The notes beneath the pieces were generated by a model. That model worked only from the letters and a program-made list of their open reading frames with translations. It was not told the origin of the DNA and did not search any database. A program made the translations under genes and the position numbers. A stretch of 64,000 nucleotides of DNA from the NCBI RefSeq assembly GCF_027625995.1, contig NZ_CP115396.1:3534001-3598000 (forward strand), written 5' to 3'. This document shows, piece after piece, positions 50,720 to 58,379 of this stretch. Each line of letters starts with the position of its first letter. Within the stretch, counting starts at the first letter, position 1. The DNA is from Hymenobacter yonginensis. Its GTDB lineage: Bacteria > Bacteroidota > Bacteroidia > Cytophagales > Hymenobacteraceae.

Positions 50720-52396
50720 ATGCTTCCTTTATTCCGGCGCGGCCTGCTCAGTGGCCTGTTGTTTTTCCTGCTTCTTTCCGCGGCCCTGGCCCAAACGGCC
50801 CCGCCCGATCCAGAGCTGAATGCCTTCTACGATCAGCTCAACGCCTACCGCACCGGCCGCTACCAGCCCCTGCCCGATCTGCAGGCTCTGCGGCTGCCCT
50901 CCACGTTTTCGGGGGCCGAGCTGAAGGCGCTGCGGTTGCAGGACCGCCACATTGTGCGCATTGATCTGGTGTACACGGCCTTCCGGCTCAACCCCGCCTT
51001 CAACCAGCGCCAGCTCAACCTGAGCCGCATCCGCAACCTGGCTGCCGCCGTGCCGGGGCTGCTGCAGGATGAGTCGGTGACGTGGACGCTGGTGGAGCAG
51101 ACCGGCTGCAACAGCCCCGCCGAGTGCCAGCCGTTTTTCCACGGCTTTGTGGTGTACGTGGCCCCGCACGCCACCGCCGCCACCAGCCGCGCCGACCTCG
51201 ACAGCCTCACGCGCAAGCTGCGCCTGCTGGAGAAGAAGCGCCCCAAAATCAGCAAGAAAACCCAGGGCAAAAAGGTGGCCTGCAACCTGCCCGCCGGCCG
51301 CTTCACCAACCGCCAGATGGCCCGCAGCCTGCGCCGCCTCTACAAGTGCCCGCAACGGGAGGCGCAGGTGGTGAAGTTCCAGCTGACCGTGGCCGCCGAC
51401 GGCACCATCCGGACGGTGCAGGTGCTGCCCACCGCCCGGCCCGTGTGCGTGGCGGAGCTGGAAGCAGCCATCCGCAAAAGCGTGGCCTTCACCTCCGGCT
51501 TTCCTATCGACCGGAAGATGTTCGGCTTCACGGCCAAGGGCATTATCCGGTTGCCGCTGGGGCCACTGCAGCTGCTGGGCGAGGCCGATATGGGCTTCAC
51601 CAGCTTCGCCCTGCCCGATTCCTCGGCCCGGCTGTACCGGGTGGCGCTGAAAAAGAAGAACAAGCAGCACAAGAACGACTACTGCGAAGCGCGTATCACC
51701 AAGAAAGGCGAGCTGCTGGCCGCCGCCGATACCGCCGCCACCGAGGAACTGCCCCTGCCCGCCGATGCCAACGTGGTCAGCCGCGTGATGCAGCGCCACC
51801 CCGAGTGGAGCAAGGAAGTGGTGGTGACCGACGTGACGGGCAGCATGTTCCCCTACACCTACGACCTGCTGGCTTGGCTGCAGCTCAGCGCCCTCGAAGA
51901 CGAGAAAACCTTCGTGTTCTTCAACGACGGCAACGACCAGCCCGACAAAGACAAGCGCCTGGGCAAAACCGGCGGCCTCTACCACGTGAAAACCGACAGC
52001 TACGAAGCCATCAAAAACAAGCTTATCGAAACCATGAAGGCCGGCGGCGGCGGCGACGCGCCTGAAAACGACGCCGAAGCCCTGCTCTACGCCCAAAAGC
52101 TGGCCGCCGCCCCCGACTCGGCCGAGCTGATCCTGCTGGCCGACAACTACACCTTCCCCCGCGACGCCAAGCTGCTCAAAAACACCACCGCCCACGTCCG
52201 CATCATCCTCTGCGGCGTCCGCGACTACATCAACCCCAAATACCTCGCCCTGGCCCGCAAGCACGGCTTCAGCCTCCACACCATCGAGGGCGACATCGAG
52301 AACCTAAGCAAGCTGCTGGAAGGCGAAACCATCACCATCCAGGGCCAGCAGTACCAAGTGACCAAGGACGGATTTAAATTGGTGCAGAAGACGTGA
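50720..52396 (+). CDS. Exported protein with a von Willebrand A-type domain
   Basis: 558 residues from ATG at 50720 (MLPLFRRGLLSGLLFFLLLS), signal ending near ALAQ. Residues about 170-290 contain a TonB-C/energy-transducer-like fold (VVKFQLTVAADGTIRTVQVL, CVAELEAAIRKSVAFT). The C-terminal half is vWA-like: EVVVTDVTGSMFPYTYDLLA is a DxTxS metal site, then KTFVFFNDGNDQPDKDKRLG, GGGGDAPENDAEALLYAQKL and ELILLADNYTFPRDAK. Together they suggest a surface or periplasmic binding protein. It starts 107 bp after the TPM gene. Confidence 0.78.
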   Translation: MLPLFRRGLLSGLLFFLLLSAALAQTAPPDPELNAFYDQLNAYRTGRYQPLPDLQALRLPSTFSGAELKALRLQDRHIVRIDLVYTAFRLNPAFNQRQLNLSRIRNLAAAVPGLLQDESVTWTLVEQTGCNSPAECQPFFHGFVVYVAPHATAATSRADLDSLTRKLRLLEKKRPKISKKTQGKKVACNLPAGRFTNRQMARSLRRLYKCPQREAQVVKFQLTVAADGTIRTVQVLPTARPVCVAELEAAIRKSVAFTSGFPIDRKMFGFTAKGIIRLPLGPLQLLGEADMGFTSFALPDSSARLYRVALKKKNKQHKNDYCEARITKKGELLAAADTAATEELPLPADANVVSRVMQRHPEWSKEVVVTDVTGSMFPYTYDLLAWLQLSALEDEKTFVFFNDGNDQPDKDKRLGKTGGLYHVKTDSYEAIKNKLIETMKAGGGGDAPENDAEALLYAQKLAAAPDSAELILLADNYTFPRDAKLLKNTTAHVRIILCGVRDYINPKYLALARKHGFSLHTIEGDIENLSKLLEGETITIQGQQYQVTKDGFKLVQKT

Positions 52397-52425
52397 GCGA
52401 GCCAATAACCAATGTATAGCAGCTG

Positions 52426-53070
52426 ATGAAGCTTCGATTTTTACTGCTCCTGTTTTGCTTTGCTTCATGCTCGCAGCAGGATGATTTCGCCACAGCTTTT
52501 GCGAAATGCAAGGCAAACAACAAATTAGCTACCCTTAATGATTCGGACGCTAATTTACTGGCACAAGGCGCGGTGTATGATTGTATAAAAGGAGCAAATG
52601 GCCCTGCTATCACTGCCACTTCTATTGACAATACAGTCATAAATACTACAGCTAATAATGACCAAGCAGTAGCTCTGTATTATTGGTCAATTCCGCTACC
52701 CAACGCTCCAGAACACCATTCTGAATCAGTTTATAGGAATATAGAGGCCATAAATATTCTATCTGAGAAGTATAAAGGCCGCGTTAAATTCGTTGGATTT
52801 TCGCCTAACAACTCCAACTCGGTGAAAGCCTTTATCCTTCAACATCCTTTCAATTTTCCACAAGTGGCAAACGCAGATTCTTTATGGGCCCCACTATTTA
52901 GCGAGCCAGTTGGCGGCCCACCCATTGGTGGACCTTTTATTCTATTTATAAATACGGATGGCAAAGTCACCTATGCATTTTCAGGAACCTACACTAATGC
53001 AGCAACAACGATAGAGAGATACAAGCCGGTGTTAGAGGCCTGTTTAACCAATAGCGTTTATAGTGACTGA
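52426..53070 (+). CDS. Lipoprotein with thioredoxin-like fold but no redox cysteines; A+T-rich
   Basis: 214 residues; lipoprotein signal MKLRFLLLLFCFASC. The mature chain follows the TlpA/ResA pattern: ALYYWSIPLPNAPEHH in place of the WxxWCPPC loop, KYKGRVKFVGFSPNNSNSVK, and GGPPIGGPFILFINTDGKVT with the cis-Pro. The redox CxxC is IPLP here, so no disulphide chemistry is possible. Base composition differs sharply from neighbours: line 52621-52680 has 20 G+C of 60, against 38 of 60 in 52141-52200. That suggests recent arrival. Function unknown. Confidence 0.78.
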   Translation: MKLRFLLLLFCFASCSQQDDFATAFAKCKANNKLATLNDSDANLLAQGAVYDCIKGANGPAITATSIDNTVINTTANNDQAVALYYWSIPLPNAPEHHSESVYRNIEAINILSEKYKGRVKFVGFSPNNSNSVKAFILQHPFNFPQVANADSLWAPLFSEPVGGPPIGGPFILFINTDGKVTYAFSGTYTNAATTIERYKPVLEACLTNSVYSD

Positions 53071-53074
53071 ACGC

Positions 53075-53111
53075 AAAAGCGGCTGCAACTCCTGGGAGCT
53101 GCAGCCGCTTT
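53075..53111. terminator. Bidirectional terminator
   Basis: AAAAGCGGCTGCAACTCC-TGG-GAGCTGCAGCCGCTTTGG; close in sequence to the terminator at 47424. Confidence 0.8.
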
Positions 53112-53134
53112 GGTTTCTAGCGTAAGCGCCGGAA

Positions 53135-54541
53135 TTACATATGAATCGCGCGGTTTTCGGTAGCCGCCAAGCAGGCTTCCTTCATGGCTTCGGCGTAGGT
53201 GGGGTGGGCGTGGCTCATGCGGGCTACGTCCTCGGCGGAGGCGCGGAACTCCATGGCCGTTACGGCTTCGGCAATGAGGTCGGCAATGCGGGGGCCAATC
53301 ATGTGCACGCCCAGGATTTCGTCGGTTTCCTTGTCGGCCAGCACTTTCACGAAGCCGTCGAGGTCCATGGAGGCGCGGGCGCGGCCGGAGGCACGGAACG
53401 GGAACGAGCCGGTTTTGTAGGCTTTGCCCTGCTCCTTCAGCTGCTCCTCGGTGTAGCCCACTCCCGCCACTTCGGGCCAGGTGTACACCACGCCGGGAAT
53501 GAGCAGGTAGTTGATGTGCGGCTTCTGGCCAGCAATGGTTTCGGCCACAAACACGCCTTCTTCCTCGGCCTTGTGGGCCAGCATCGCGCCGCGCACCACG
53601 TCGCCGATGGCGTAGATGCCGGGCACGGAGGTTTGCAGGTGCTCATCTACTTTGATGCGGCCGCGCTCTTCCATCTGCACGCCGGCGGCTTCCAGGTTCA
53701 GGCCCGCGGTGTAGGGCGCGCGGCCCACGGCCACCAGGCAGTAGTCGCCCTCAAACTTCACTTCCTCGCCCTTGGGGTTGGTGGCGGTTACCGTCACGGT
53801 GTCGCCCTCGCGAGTAGCGCCGGTTACCTTGTGGCTCAGGAAGAACTCGATGCCGATTTTGCCCAGGATGCGCTTGAGCTCTTTGCCAAGGCCGCGGTCC
53901 ATGGTCGGAATCAGCGAGTCCATGAACTCCACCACCGACACTTTCGCGCCGAGGCGGGCGTACACCGACGCCATTTCCAGCCCGATTACGCCGCCGCCAA
54001 TCACAATCATGTGCTTGGGCACTTCGCGAATGTTCAGGGCCTCGGTGCTGGTGATGATGCGCTCTTTGTCCTGGCTGATGAAGGGCAGCACGGTGGGCTT
54101 GGAGCCGGTAGCAATGATGACGTTCTTCGTCTCAATCTGCTGGGCCTCACCGCCGGCCGTGGGCGCAATGCTGATGTGGTTCTTATCGACAAACGACCCA
54201 ACGCCGTGGATGACGTCGATTTTGTTTTTCTTCATCAGGAACTGAATCCCGTCGGTATTGGCCTTCACCACCCCGTTTTTGCGGTCGATGAGCTGGTTCA
54301 TATTGATCTGCAGGTCGCTCAGCTCAATGCCGTGCTCCTTGAAGGTGTGCGCGGCGTTGTGGTAGTGCTCGGTGCTGTCGAGCAGGGCCTTGCTGGGAAT
54401 GCAGCCCACGTTGAGGCAGGTGCCGCCCAGGGTGTCGTACTTCTCGATGAGGGCAGTTTTGAGGCCCAACTGGGAGCAGCGGATGGCCGCCACATAGCCG
54501 CCGGGCCCGGAGCCGATGACGGTAACGTCGTATTGGTTCAT
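53135..54541 (-). CDS. lpdA: Dihydrolipoyl dehydrogenase (E3)
   Basis: 468 residues from ATG at 54541 (MNQYDVTVIGSGPGGYVAAI). FAD motif GSGPGG at residues 11-16, redox disulphide in GGTCLNVGCIPSKALL, second Rossmann motif VIGGGVIGLEMASVYARLG, YAIGDVVRG, and the active-site His-Glu in MSHAHPTYAEAMKEA. Re-oxidises the lipoyl arm of E2 subunits of pyruvate, 2-oxoglutarate and glycine complexes. A matching E2 gene (odhB) lies 8 kb away at the right edge. Upstream codons to 54667 are not used. The start follows the normal family length. Confidence 0.96.
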   Translation of the reverse strand: MNQYDVTVIGSGPGGYVAAIRCSQLGLKTALIEKYDTLGGTCLNVGCIPSKALLDSTEHYHNAAHTFKEHGIELSDLQINMNQLIDRKNGVVKANTDGIQFLMKKNKIDVIHGVGSFVDKNHISIAPTAGGEAQQIETKNVIIATGSKPTVLPFISQDKERIITSTEALNIREVPKHMIVIGGGVIGLEMASVYARLGAKVSVVEFMDSLIPTMDRGLGKELKRILGKIGIEFFLSHKVTGATREGDTVTVTATNPKGEEVKFEGDYCLVAVGRAPYTAGLNLEAAGVQMEERGRIKVDEHLQTSVPGIYAIGDVVRGAMLAHKAEEEGVFVAETIAGQKPHINYLLIPGVVYTWPEVAGVGYTEEQLKEQGKAYKTGSFPFRASGRARASMDLDGFVKVLADKETDEILGVHMIGPRIADLIAEAVTAMEFRASAEDVARMSHAHPTYAEAMKEACLAATENRAIHM

Positions 54542-54644
54542 GCTAGGGTAAATTCGGTGAGAATCAACTGGGGCGAAGGTACGGAAGGGGAGTTTGGGAT
54601 GCAGGGAAATTGTGCGGCACCCCCGCCCCGCCCCCATCACCCCA

Positions 54645-54692
54645 ACGCAAAAGAGCCCCTTCCCCACGCGTGAGAAAGGAGCTCTTTTGCGT
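54645..54692. terminator. Bidirectional hairpin terminator upstream of lpdA
   Basis: ACGCAAAAGAGC and GCTCTTTTGCGT pair, with CCCTTCC / GAAAGGA nested inside. It lies upstream of lpdA and downstream of the Roadblock operon, between the two minus-strand units. Confidence 0.7.
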
Positions 54693-54712
54693 CGCCGCCG
54701 TTCGGACGACCC

Positions 54713-54794
54713 GTAGCGCGAACTTTGCAGTTCGCGCCCCCGCGCCGTTGCAACGATTGTCGTTCGGAGGCGCGAACTACAAAGTTCGCGCTAC
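54713..54794. repeat. Dispersed repeat family B, two inverted copies
   Basis: GTAGCGCGAACTTTGCAGTT + CGCGCCCCCGCGCCGTTG, then the mirror arm GGCGCGAACTACAAAGTTCG + CGCTAC. Between them lies a short linker. It ends 13 bases before the last gene of the Roadblock operon. Confidence 0.85.
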
Positions 54795-54807
54795 TGTGCG
54801 CCAGGAC

Positions 54808-55248
54808 CTACGCGGCCAGCTGCCCTACCTGGGCCCGTAGCACCTCCCGGGCAATGCCCAGGTTGGTGGTTTCGGAGGCCACCACCAGATAAATAAACCG
54901 GCGGCCGTCGGGCGTGAGCTGCAGCAGGTGCAGCTGGCTGGACAGCGTAATCAGGATGTCGCCCAGCTGCTCGTCGGGCGAGAGCTGCAGCGCGGCCATG
55001 GCCTGCCGCTTGAGCTTCACCACCTGGGCGTTGAACGCGGCCCCCGTGGCCGGGTCGATGGCGGTGGTGGGGGCGTGGGCGGCCAAGCTGGCGCCCGAGG
55101 CCACCTCCACCACGGCCACGGCCAGCAGCTCGGGCAAGGCCGCCCGCACCTGAGCTACTACCTGTTCCGCAAGCGGGTCGGGAGGGGGCGGCAGCTCAGC
55201 GCGCTCAACCCGACGGGGCGCTTTTCTACGGTAGTTTTTGGGTTTCAC
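54808..55248 (-). CDS. Roadblock/LC7 (MglB-like) protein, copy A, with basic N-terminus
   Basis: 146 residues. A basic tail (MKPKNYRRKAPRRVERAELP) leads to one Roadblock/LC7 domain: LPELLAVAVVEVASGASLAA, KLKRQAMAALQLSPDEQLGD, ILITLSSQLHLLQLTPDGRR, FIYLVVASETTNLGIAREVL. The pattern ILI(T/S)L..QLHL..L, then Y(L/V)(V/A)V......TNL(G/A)IAR is shared with two paralogues in the same operon. Roadblock domains form dimers and act on small Ras-like GTPases (MglA and MglB in motility). Last gene of the four-gene minus-strand unit, 37 bp after the membrane protein gene. No GTPase gene in the window. Confidence 0.85.
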   Translation of the reverse strand: MKPKNYRRKAPRRVERAELPPPPDPLAEQVVAQVRAALPELLAVAVVEVASGASLAAHAPTTAIDPATGAAFNAQVVKLKRQAMAALQLSPDEQLGDILITLSSQLHLLQLTPDGRRFIYLVVASETTNLGIAREVLRAQVGQLAA

Positions 55249-55285
55249 GCAGGCAGGGTACTACAAACAAATGACGCCGGAAGGC

Positions 55286-55996
55286 CTAAAACTGCCACCA
55301 ATGGCGCTTTTTCTGCTGCTGCTGCTGGGGCAGCAGCGTTACGTTGGAAGTGGTGCTTTTCTGCACGGTCAGCTCCTCATCCTGGTAGCCGCCGTAGCCA
55401 TACTTGAGCGTGGCGGTACCGGCTGGCACCTGCATCAGGTACTCGCCGTCGGCGTTGGTCGATACGCCGTGGCGGCTGCCGGGGTGCAGCACGGTGGCGC
55501 CCACCAGCGGCGCGCCATTCTCGTCCAGAATCCGGCCGCGCACCGTCATGGTGCGGGAAGCCATCAGCGAGGCCGAGGCGGAGGTGGTGGCGGCTTCGGC
55601 CGTTGTAGCCGCTTCGGTTGGGGCGGCGGCCGTTTCGGTGGGCAGGTTGTCGGCTACGGGCGTGCGCTCGGTGGGCAGGTGGGTGCCAGCAAATACCATG
55701 GTGCCGAGCAGGGCCGCCGAGGCTACCAGCGTGGTGGCCCGCCGCCGGAAGCGCACGGGCTCGGCCCGGATATGCTGGATTTGCTTTTGCACCCAGGTAG
55801 GCGCCGCCACGGCTTCTGCCGCGTGGAGCTCCTGCCAGCGGGTTAGGGTTTCATGGGCCTGGTCGTCGTCGCGGCCCAGGTAGCTTTCCACGGCCTGGGC
55901 CGAGGACCGGCTCAGGTCGCCGTTGAGGTAGGCGTCGCGGTACACGGGCAGCAGCTCGCCGGTTTGCGGATCGAAAGGAGAAGCAGTCAGTTTCAT
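55286..55996 (-). CDS. Membrane-anchored protein with a carboxypeptidase-regulatory domain
   Basis: 236 residues. Residues 1-85 are cytosolic (AVESYLGRDDDQAHETLTRW resembles the N-terminal part of anti-sigma-like proteins), a single membrane segment at about 88-106 (TTLVASAALLGTMVFAGT), a Thr/Ala/Pro-rich linker, then a carboxypeptidase-regulatory-like beta-sandwich at about 150-220 (VRGRILDENGAPLVGATVLH, YLMQVPAGTATLKYGYGGYQ). Ends with a Gln/Lys tail (QQQQQKKRHWWQF). It sits inside the Roadblock operon, so it may link the outside to these cytosolic proteins. Function is inference. Confidence 0.78.
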   Translation of the reverse strand: MKLTASPFDPQTGELLPVYRDAYLNGDLSRSSAQAVESYLGRDDDQAHETLTRWQELHAAEAVAAPTWVQKQIQHIRAEPVRFRRRATTLVASAALLGTMVFAGTHLPTERTPVADNLPTETAAAPTEAATTAEAATTSASASLMASRTMTVRGRILDENGAPLVGATVLHPGSRHGVSTNADGEYLMQVPAGTATLKYGYGGYQDEELTVQKSTTSNVTLLPQQQQQKKRHWWQF

Positions 55997-56050
55997 ACGC
56001 GTAAGAAGGATAAAGTGAGAAAAAACGAACGACGCTGTCTTTCCCCTGAG

Positions 56051-56491
56051 CTAGCCTTCGCAGGAGCGGATGACGGCGCGGGCAATGCCCAGATTAGTGT
56101 CGCGGCAATCGACGGCCACGTACAGGAAGCGGCCGTTGGGCAGCAGCCGCATCAGGTGCAACTGCTGGCGGAGCGTTATCAGAATTTCCTCCAGCTGTTC
56201 GTCGGCGGGCAGGCCCAGTGCCTGCAGGGCCCGCAGCTGCTGGCGCACTACTTCGGAGTTGAAAGCCAGCACCTTCGGAAGCTGAAACTCGCGGGAGGTG
56301 GCGTAGGTGGCCAGCGCCTGACCCGACTCGATGGTAACCACGGCGGCGGCCAGCACTTCGGGCAGGCCAGCCAGCACCTGCTGCAGCTGCGCGGCGGCGG
56401 CCGTGGCAGGCGGGCCGGCATCGGCGGGCACCACCTTGCCCAGGGCCGGGCCAGCCAGGGCCTGGAGGCGTTGAAGAAACGGAATCTGCAT
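56051..56491 (-). CDS. Roadblock/LC7 (MglB-like) protein, copy B
   Basis: 146 residues. An Ala/Pro-rich N-terminal stretch of about 35, then a Roadblock domain: LPEVLAAAVVTIESGQALAT, FNSEVVRQQLRALQALGL, ILITLRQQLHLMRLLPNGRF, LYVAVDCRDTNLGIARAVIR. It ends in a lone Cys (RSCEG). Most diverged of the three paralogues. 81 bp after copy C, 54 bp before the membrane protein gene. Confidence 0.85.
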   Translation of the reverse strand: MQIPFLQRLQALAGPALGKVVPADAGPPATAAAAQLQQVLAGLPEVLAAAVVTIESGQALATYATSREFQLPKVLAFNSEVVRQQLRALQALGLPADEQLEEILITLRQQLHLMRLLPNGRFLYVAVDCRDTNLGIARAVIRSCEG

Positions 56492-56572
56492 GGGAGCCGA
56501 TAAAACGGGCCGGCCTCCGGTGAAGCGCCGGGGCCGCCGCCCGGCGGGCGGCGGCGCGGTGGGCTGGGTGGG

Positions 56573-56953
56573 TTAGTTGAGCTGGTTGGCGTGGCTGCGC
56601 AGCACGTCGCGGGCAATGGCCAGGTTGGTATCGCGGGAATTCACTACCAGATAGATAAACTTCGAGCCGTTGTCGTTCAGCCGGATCAGGTGCAGCTGGT
56701 TGGTGAGCGAGATAAGAATATCCTGAATAGACTCTCCCTGCAGCTTCAAGGCCGACATAGCCTTCTGCTTCTGCTTCACTACTTCCGTGTTGTAGGCGGC
56801 GGCGGTGTCGGGGTTGAGGGCCGGCGAGTTGGAGTGCGAGGCCAGGCTCATGCCCGAATTGACGTCCACTACGGCAATGGCCACCAAGCCCGGCAAATCG
56901 GTGATGACGTCCTGGACTACTTTGCCTGCGGGGTTGTTGACTGAATACGCCAT
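56573..56953 (-). CDS. Roadblock/LC7 (MglB-like) protein, copy C, first gene of the operon
   Basis: 126 residues and only one domain: LPGLVAIAVVDVNSGMSLAS, TEVVKQKQKAMSALKLQGES, ILISLTNQLHLIRLNDNGSK, FIYLVVNSRDTNLAIARDVL. Length and lack of extensions match stand-alone MglB-type proteins. The A+T-rich stretch before it with two copies of TTTAATTAAA is likely its control region. A partner Ras-like GTPase is expected from the family but no gene of that kind is present in this window. Confidence 0.88.
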   Translation of the reverse strand: MAYSVNNPAGKVVQDVITDLPGLVAIAVVDVNSGMSLASHSNSPALNPDTAAAYNTEVVKQKQKAMSALKLQGESIQDILISLTNQLHLIRLNDNGSKFIYLVVNSRDTNLAIARDVLRSHANQLN

Positions 56954-57079
56954 GGTACTAAGAGGGGGAGGATAAGAAAGAAGAGAAAAGCCGGCTGCCC
57001 GCCGGCCGGGTCAGCTACTCCACAAACTTCCTCTATTGTACCGCCTGAAAAAATGACGTCTCTTAGCTCTGAAAATGAT

Positions 57080-57151
57080 TTTAATTAAATTTTTCCCACG
57101 TTTATAAGCCTGGGAATCATTATGAGAATATTTTAGTACAATTTAATTAAA
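57080..57151. promoter_or_regulatory. Two TTTAATTAAA palindromes before the Roadblock operon
   Basis: Identical 10-base palindromes at 57080-57089 and 57142-57151, 62 bases apart (about six helical turns). Between them, TTCCCA at 57093 and TGGGAA at 57111 form a loose dyad. The pair lies 127-198 bases upstream of the operon start. Regulator unknown. Confidence 0.4.
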
Positions 57152-57243
57152 TATCAATAAACTGCAATACCCACTTACTCCGCAGCAGCTTTCAGCCGCC
57201 AGATTTTCTGAAAACTGCCCAAGGCCCAGCCACGTGGCCGGCC

Positions 57244-57957
57244 CTAGCTGTGCGGCGCGCACATTTTCTGCAGGCGTGGCAAATCCAGCACGATGATGCG
57301 GCTGCCCTGGGTGGCAATAATGCCTTCTTCGCGCAGCTCCGACAGCAGGCGGCTGGCGGTTTCCTTGGCCGTACTGGTAATGGCCGCCAGGTCGTCGCGC
57401 GAGATAGGAATGCTGAATTGGTCGGGGGTTTCCGGGCGGAAGAAGTTGTAGAGCAGCAGCAGGGCTTCGGCCAGCCGCTCACGCACGGGCTTGTAGGCGG
57501 TATGCAGCATCTGCTGCTGGGTTTCGCTCAGCACCTCGGAGAGCCGCCGCAGCAGCGCGTGCGAAAACTGGGAGTTTTGCTCCAGCAGGCTGTAGAAGTC
57601 GGGGCGGGGCACCAGGCACACCACGCAGTCGGTGAGGGCCACGGCGGTGGCCTCGTAGCTGCCGCCGGTACAGAGCGGCTGAAACCCGAGCACGTCGCCT
57701 TCCTTGCGCAAACTCAGGATCTGCTCTTTGCCGTCGCTGCTCAGCTTGGACATCTTCACCCGGCCCTGATGAATGCAGTACAGCCCGGCCGGCCGGTTGC
57801 CTTCCTGAAAAATGATCTGGCCGCGCTGGTATTGCTGCGACATTTTGCTGCCTGAAATCAGGCTCAGCTCACTCAGCTGGCACGTGCCCAGCAACGACCG
57901 GCTCACACAGCGGCAGTCCTGGCAATTGCGGGGGGCGGAAGAAGCTAGCAGAACCAT
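57244..57957 (-). CDS. Crp/Fnr family regulator with N-terminal cysteine cluster
   Basis: 237 residues. The start carries Cys12, Cys15, Cys17 and Cys26 (NCQDCRCVSRSLLGTCQL), then a cyclic-nucleotide-like sensor domain (about 45-155: GQIIFQEGNRPAGLYCIHQG, EQILSLRKEGDVLGFQPLC) and a winged helix-turn-helix (about 180-230: ISRDDLAAITSTAKETASRL). The cysteines suggest an iron-sulphur or redox switch as in FNR, but spacing differs from E. coli FNR. The Roadblock operon lies downstream on the same strand. The start at 57957 keeps the cysteines in the protein. Confidence 0.9.
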   Translation of the reverse strand: MVLLASSAPRNCQDCRCVSRSLLGTCQLSELSLISGSKMSQQYQRGQIIFQEGNRPAGLYCIHQGRVKMSKLSSDGKEQILSLRKEGDVLGFQPLCTGGSYEATAVALTDCVVCLVPRPDFYSLLEQNSQFSHALLRRLSEVLSETQQQMLHTAYKPVRERLAEALLLLYNFFRPETPDQFSIPISRDDLAAITSTAKETASRLLSELREEGIIATQGSRIIVLDLPRLQKMCAPHS

Positions 57958-58094
57958 ATGCGTATAGGTTGATGCATTGACATAAAGTAGGTTGTACCTG
58001 CCGCAGCCGCTGTGCGTACCGCGCGGCCGTTCGCCGCCCCAGCAGGCACCCTATATGCTGGCGGCGCCTTGCTTAGAGCGGCAGCACATACCTA

Positions 58095-58102
58095 CAAAAA
58101 TA
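58095..58102 (-). promoter_or_regulatory. -7 box of the Crp/Fnr regulator gene
   Basis: TATTTTTG on the minus strand matches TAnnTTTG; the leader would be about 130 bases. Confidence 0.45.
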
Positions 58103-58113
58103 CAAATATTAAA

Positions 58114-58135
58114 TGTTGAGCTTATTCATTCAACA
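58114..58135. promoter_or_regulatory. 22-bp dyad, candidate Crp/Fnr operator
   Basis: TGTTGA-N10-TCAACA, 22 bp as for Crp/Fnr sites, about 12 bases upstream of the -7 box and so over the expected -33 region: a layout for autorepression. Confidence 0.45.
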
Positions 58136-58379
58136 GCTTTTTTTACGAATCATTAACCCCCACTTACAAGCTCTTTACGCAATTCACCTGCTTCCTGTTC
58201 GCCTTCCACACCACCCTTGTTTTCCATAAATAAGACAATTATAAAGCACTCAACCCGAAAACGCGCTTCTACGCCTACGGAACGACTCAAACTCTTCCTG
58301 TTTTGAGAACCAGCCGGCCAGGACCAGCGTGCAGGAACCGGCAAACAGGCGTAGGTTTGTGCCCTTCTTCAGCTGCCCC

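Larger units (their letters stand above)
57958..58379. other. Divergent control region between the Crp/Fnr gene and the exporter
   Basis: Holds the 22-bp dyad and -7 box given separately, and TAGGTTTG at 58352-58359, a -7 match for the exporter gene 20 bases before its ATG. No gene recognised. Confidence 0.5.

Noticed and set aside
53141-54673. 510-codon open frame on the plus strand opposite lpdA
   Set aside because: Exact antisense of a well-conserved enzyme; Gly/His/Val-rich composition is that of a high-G+C shadow frame.
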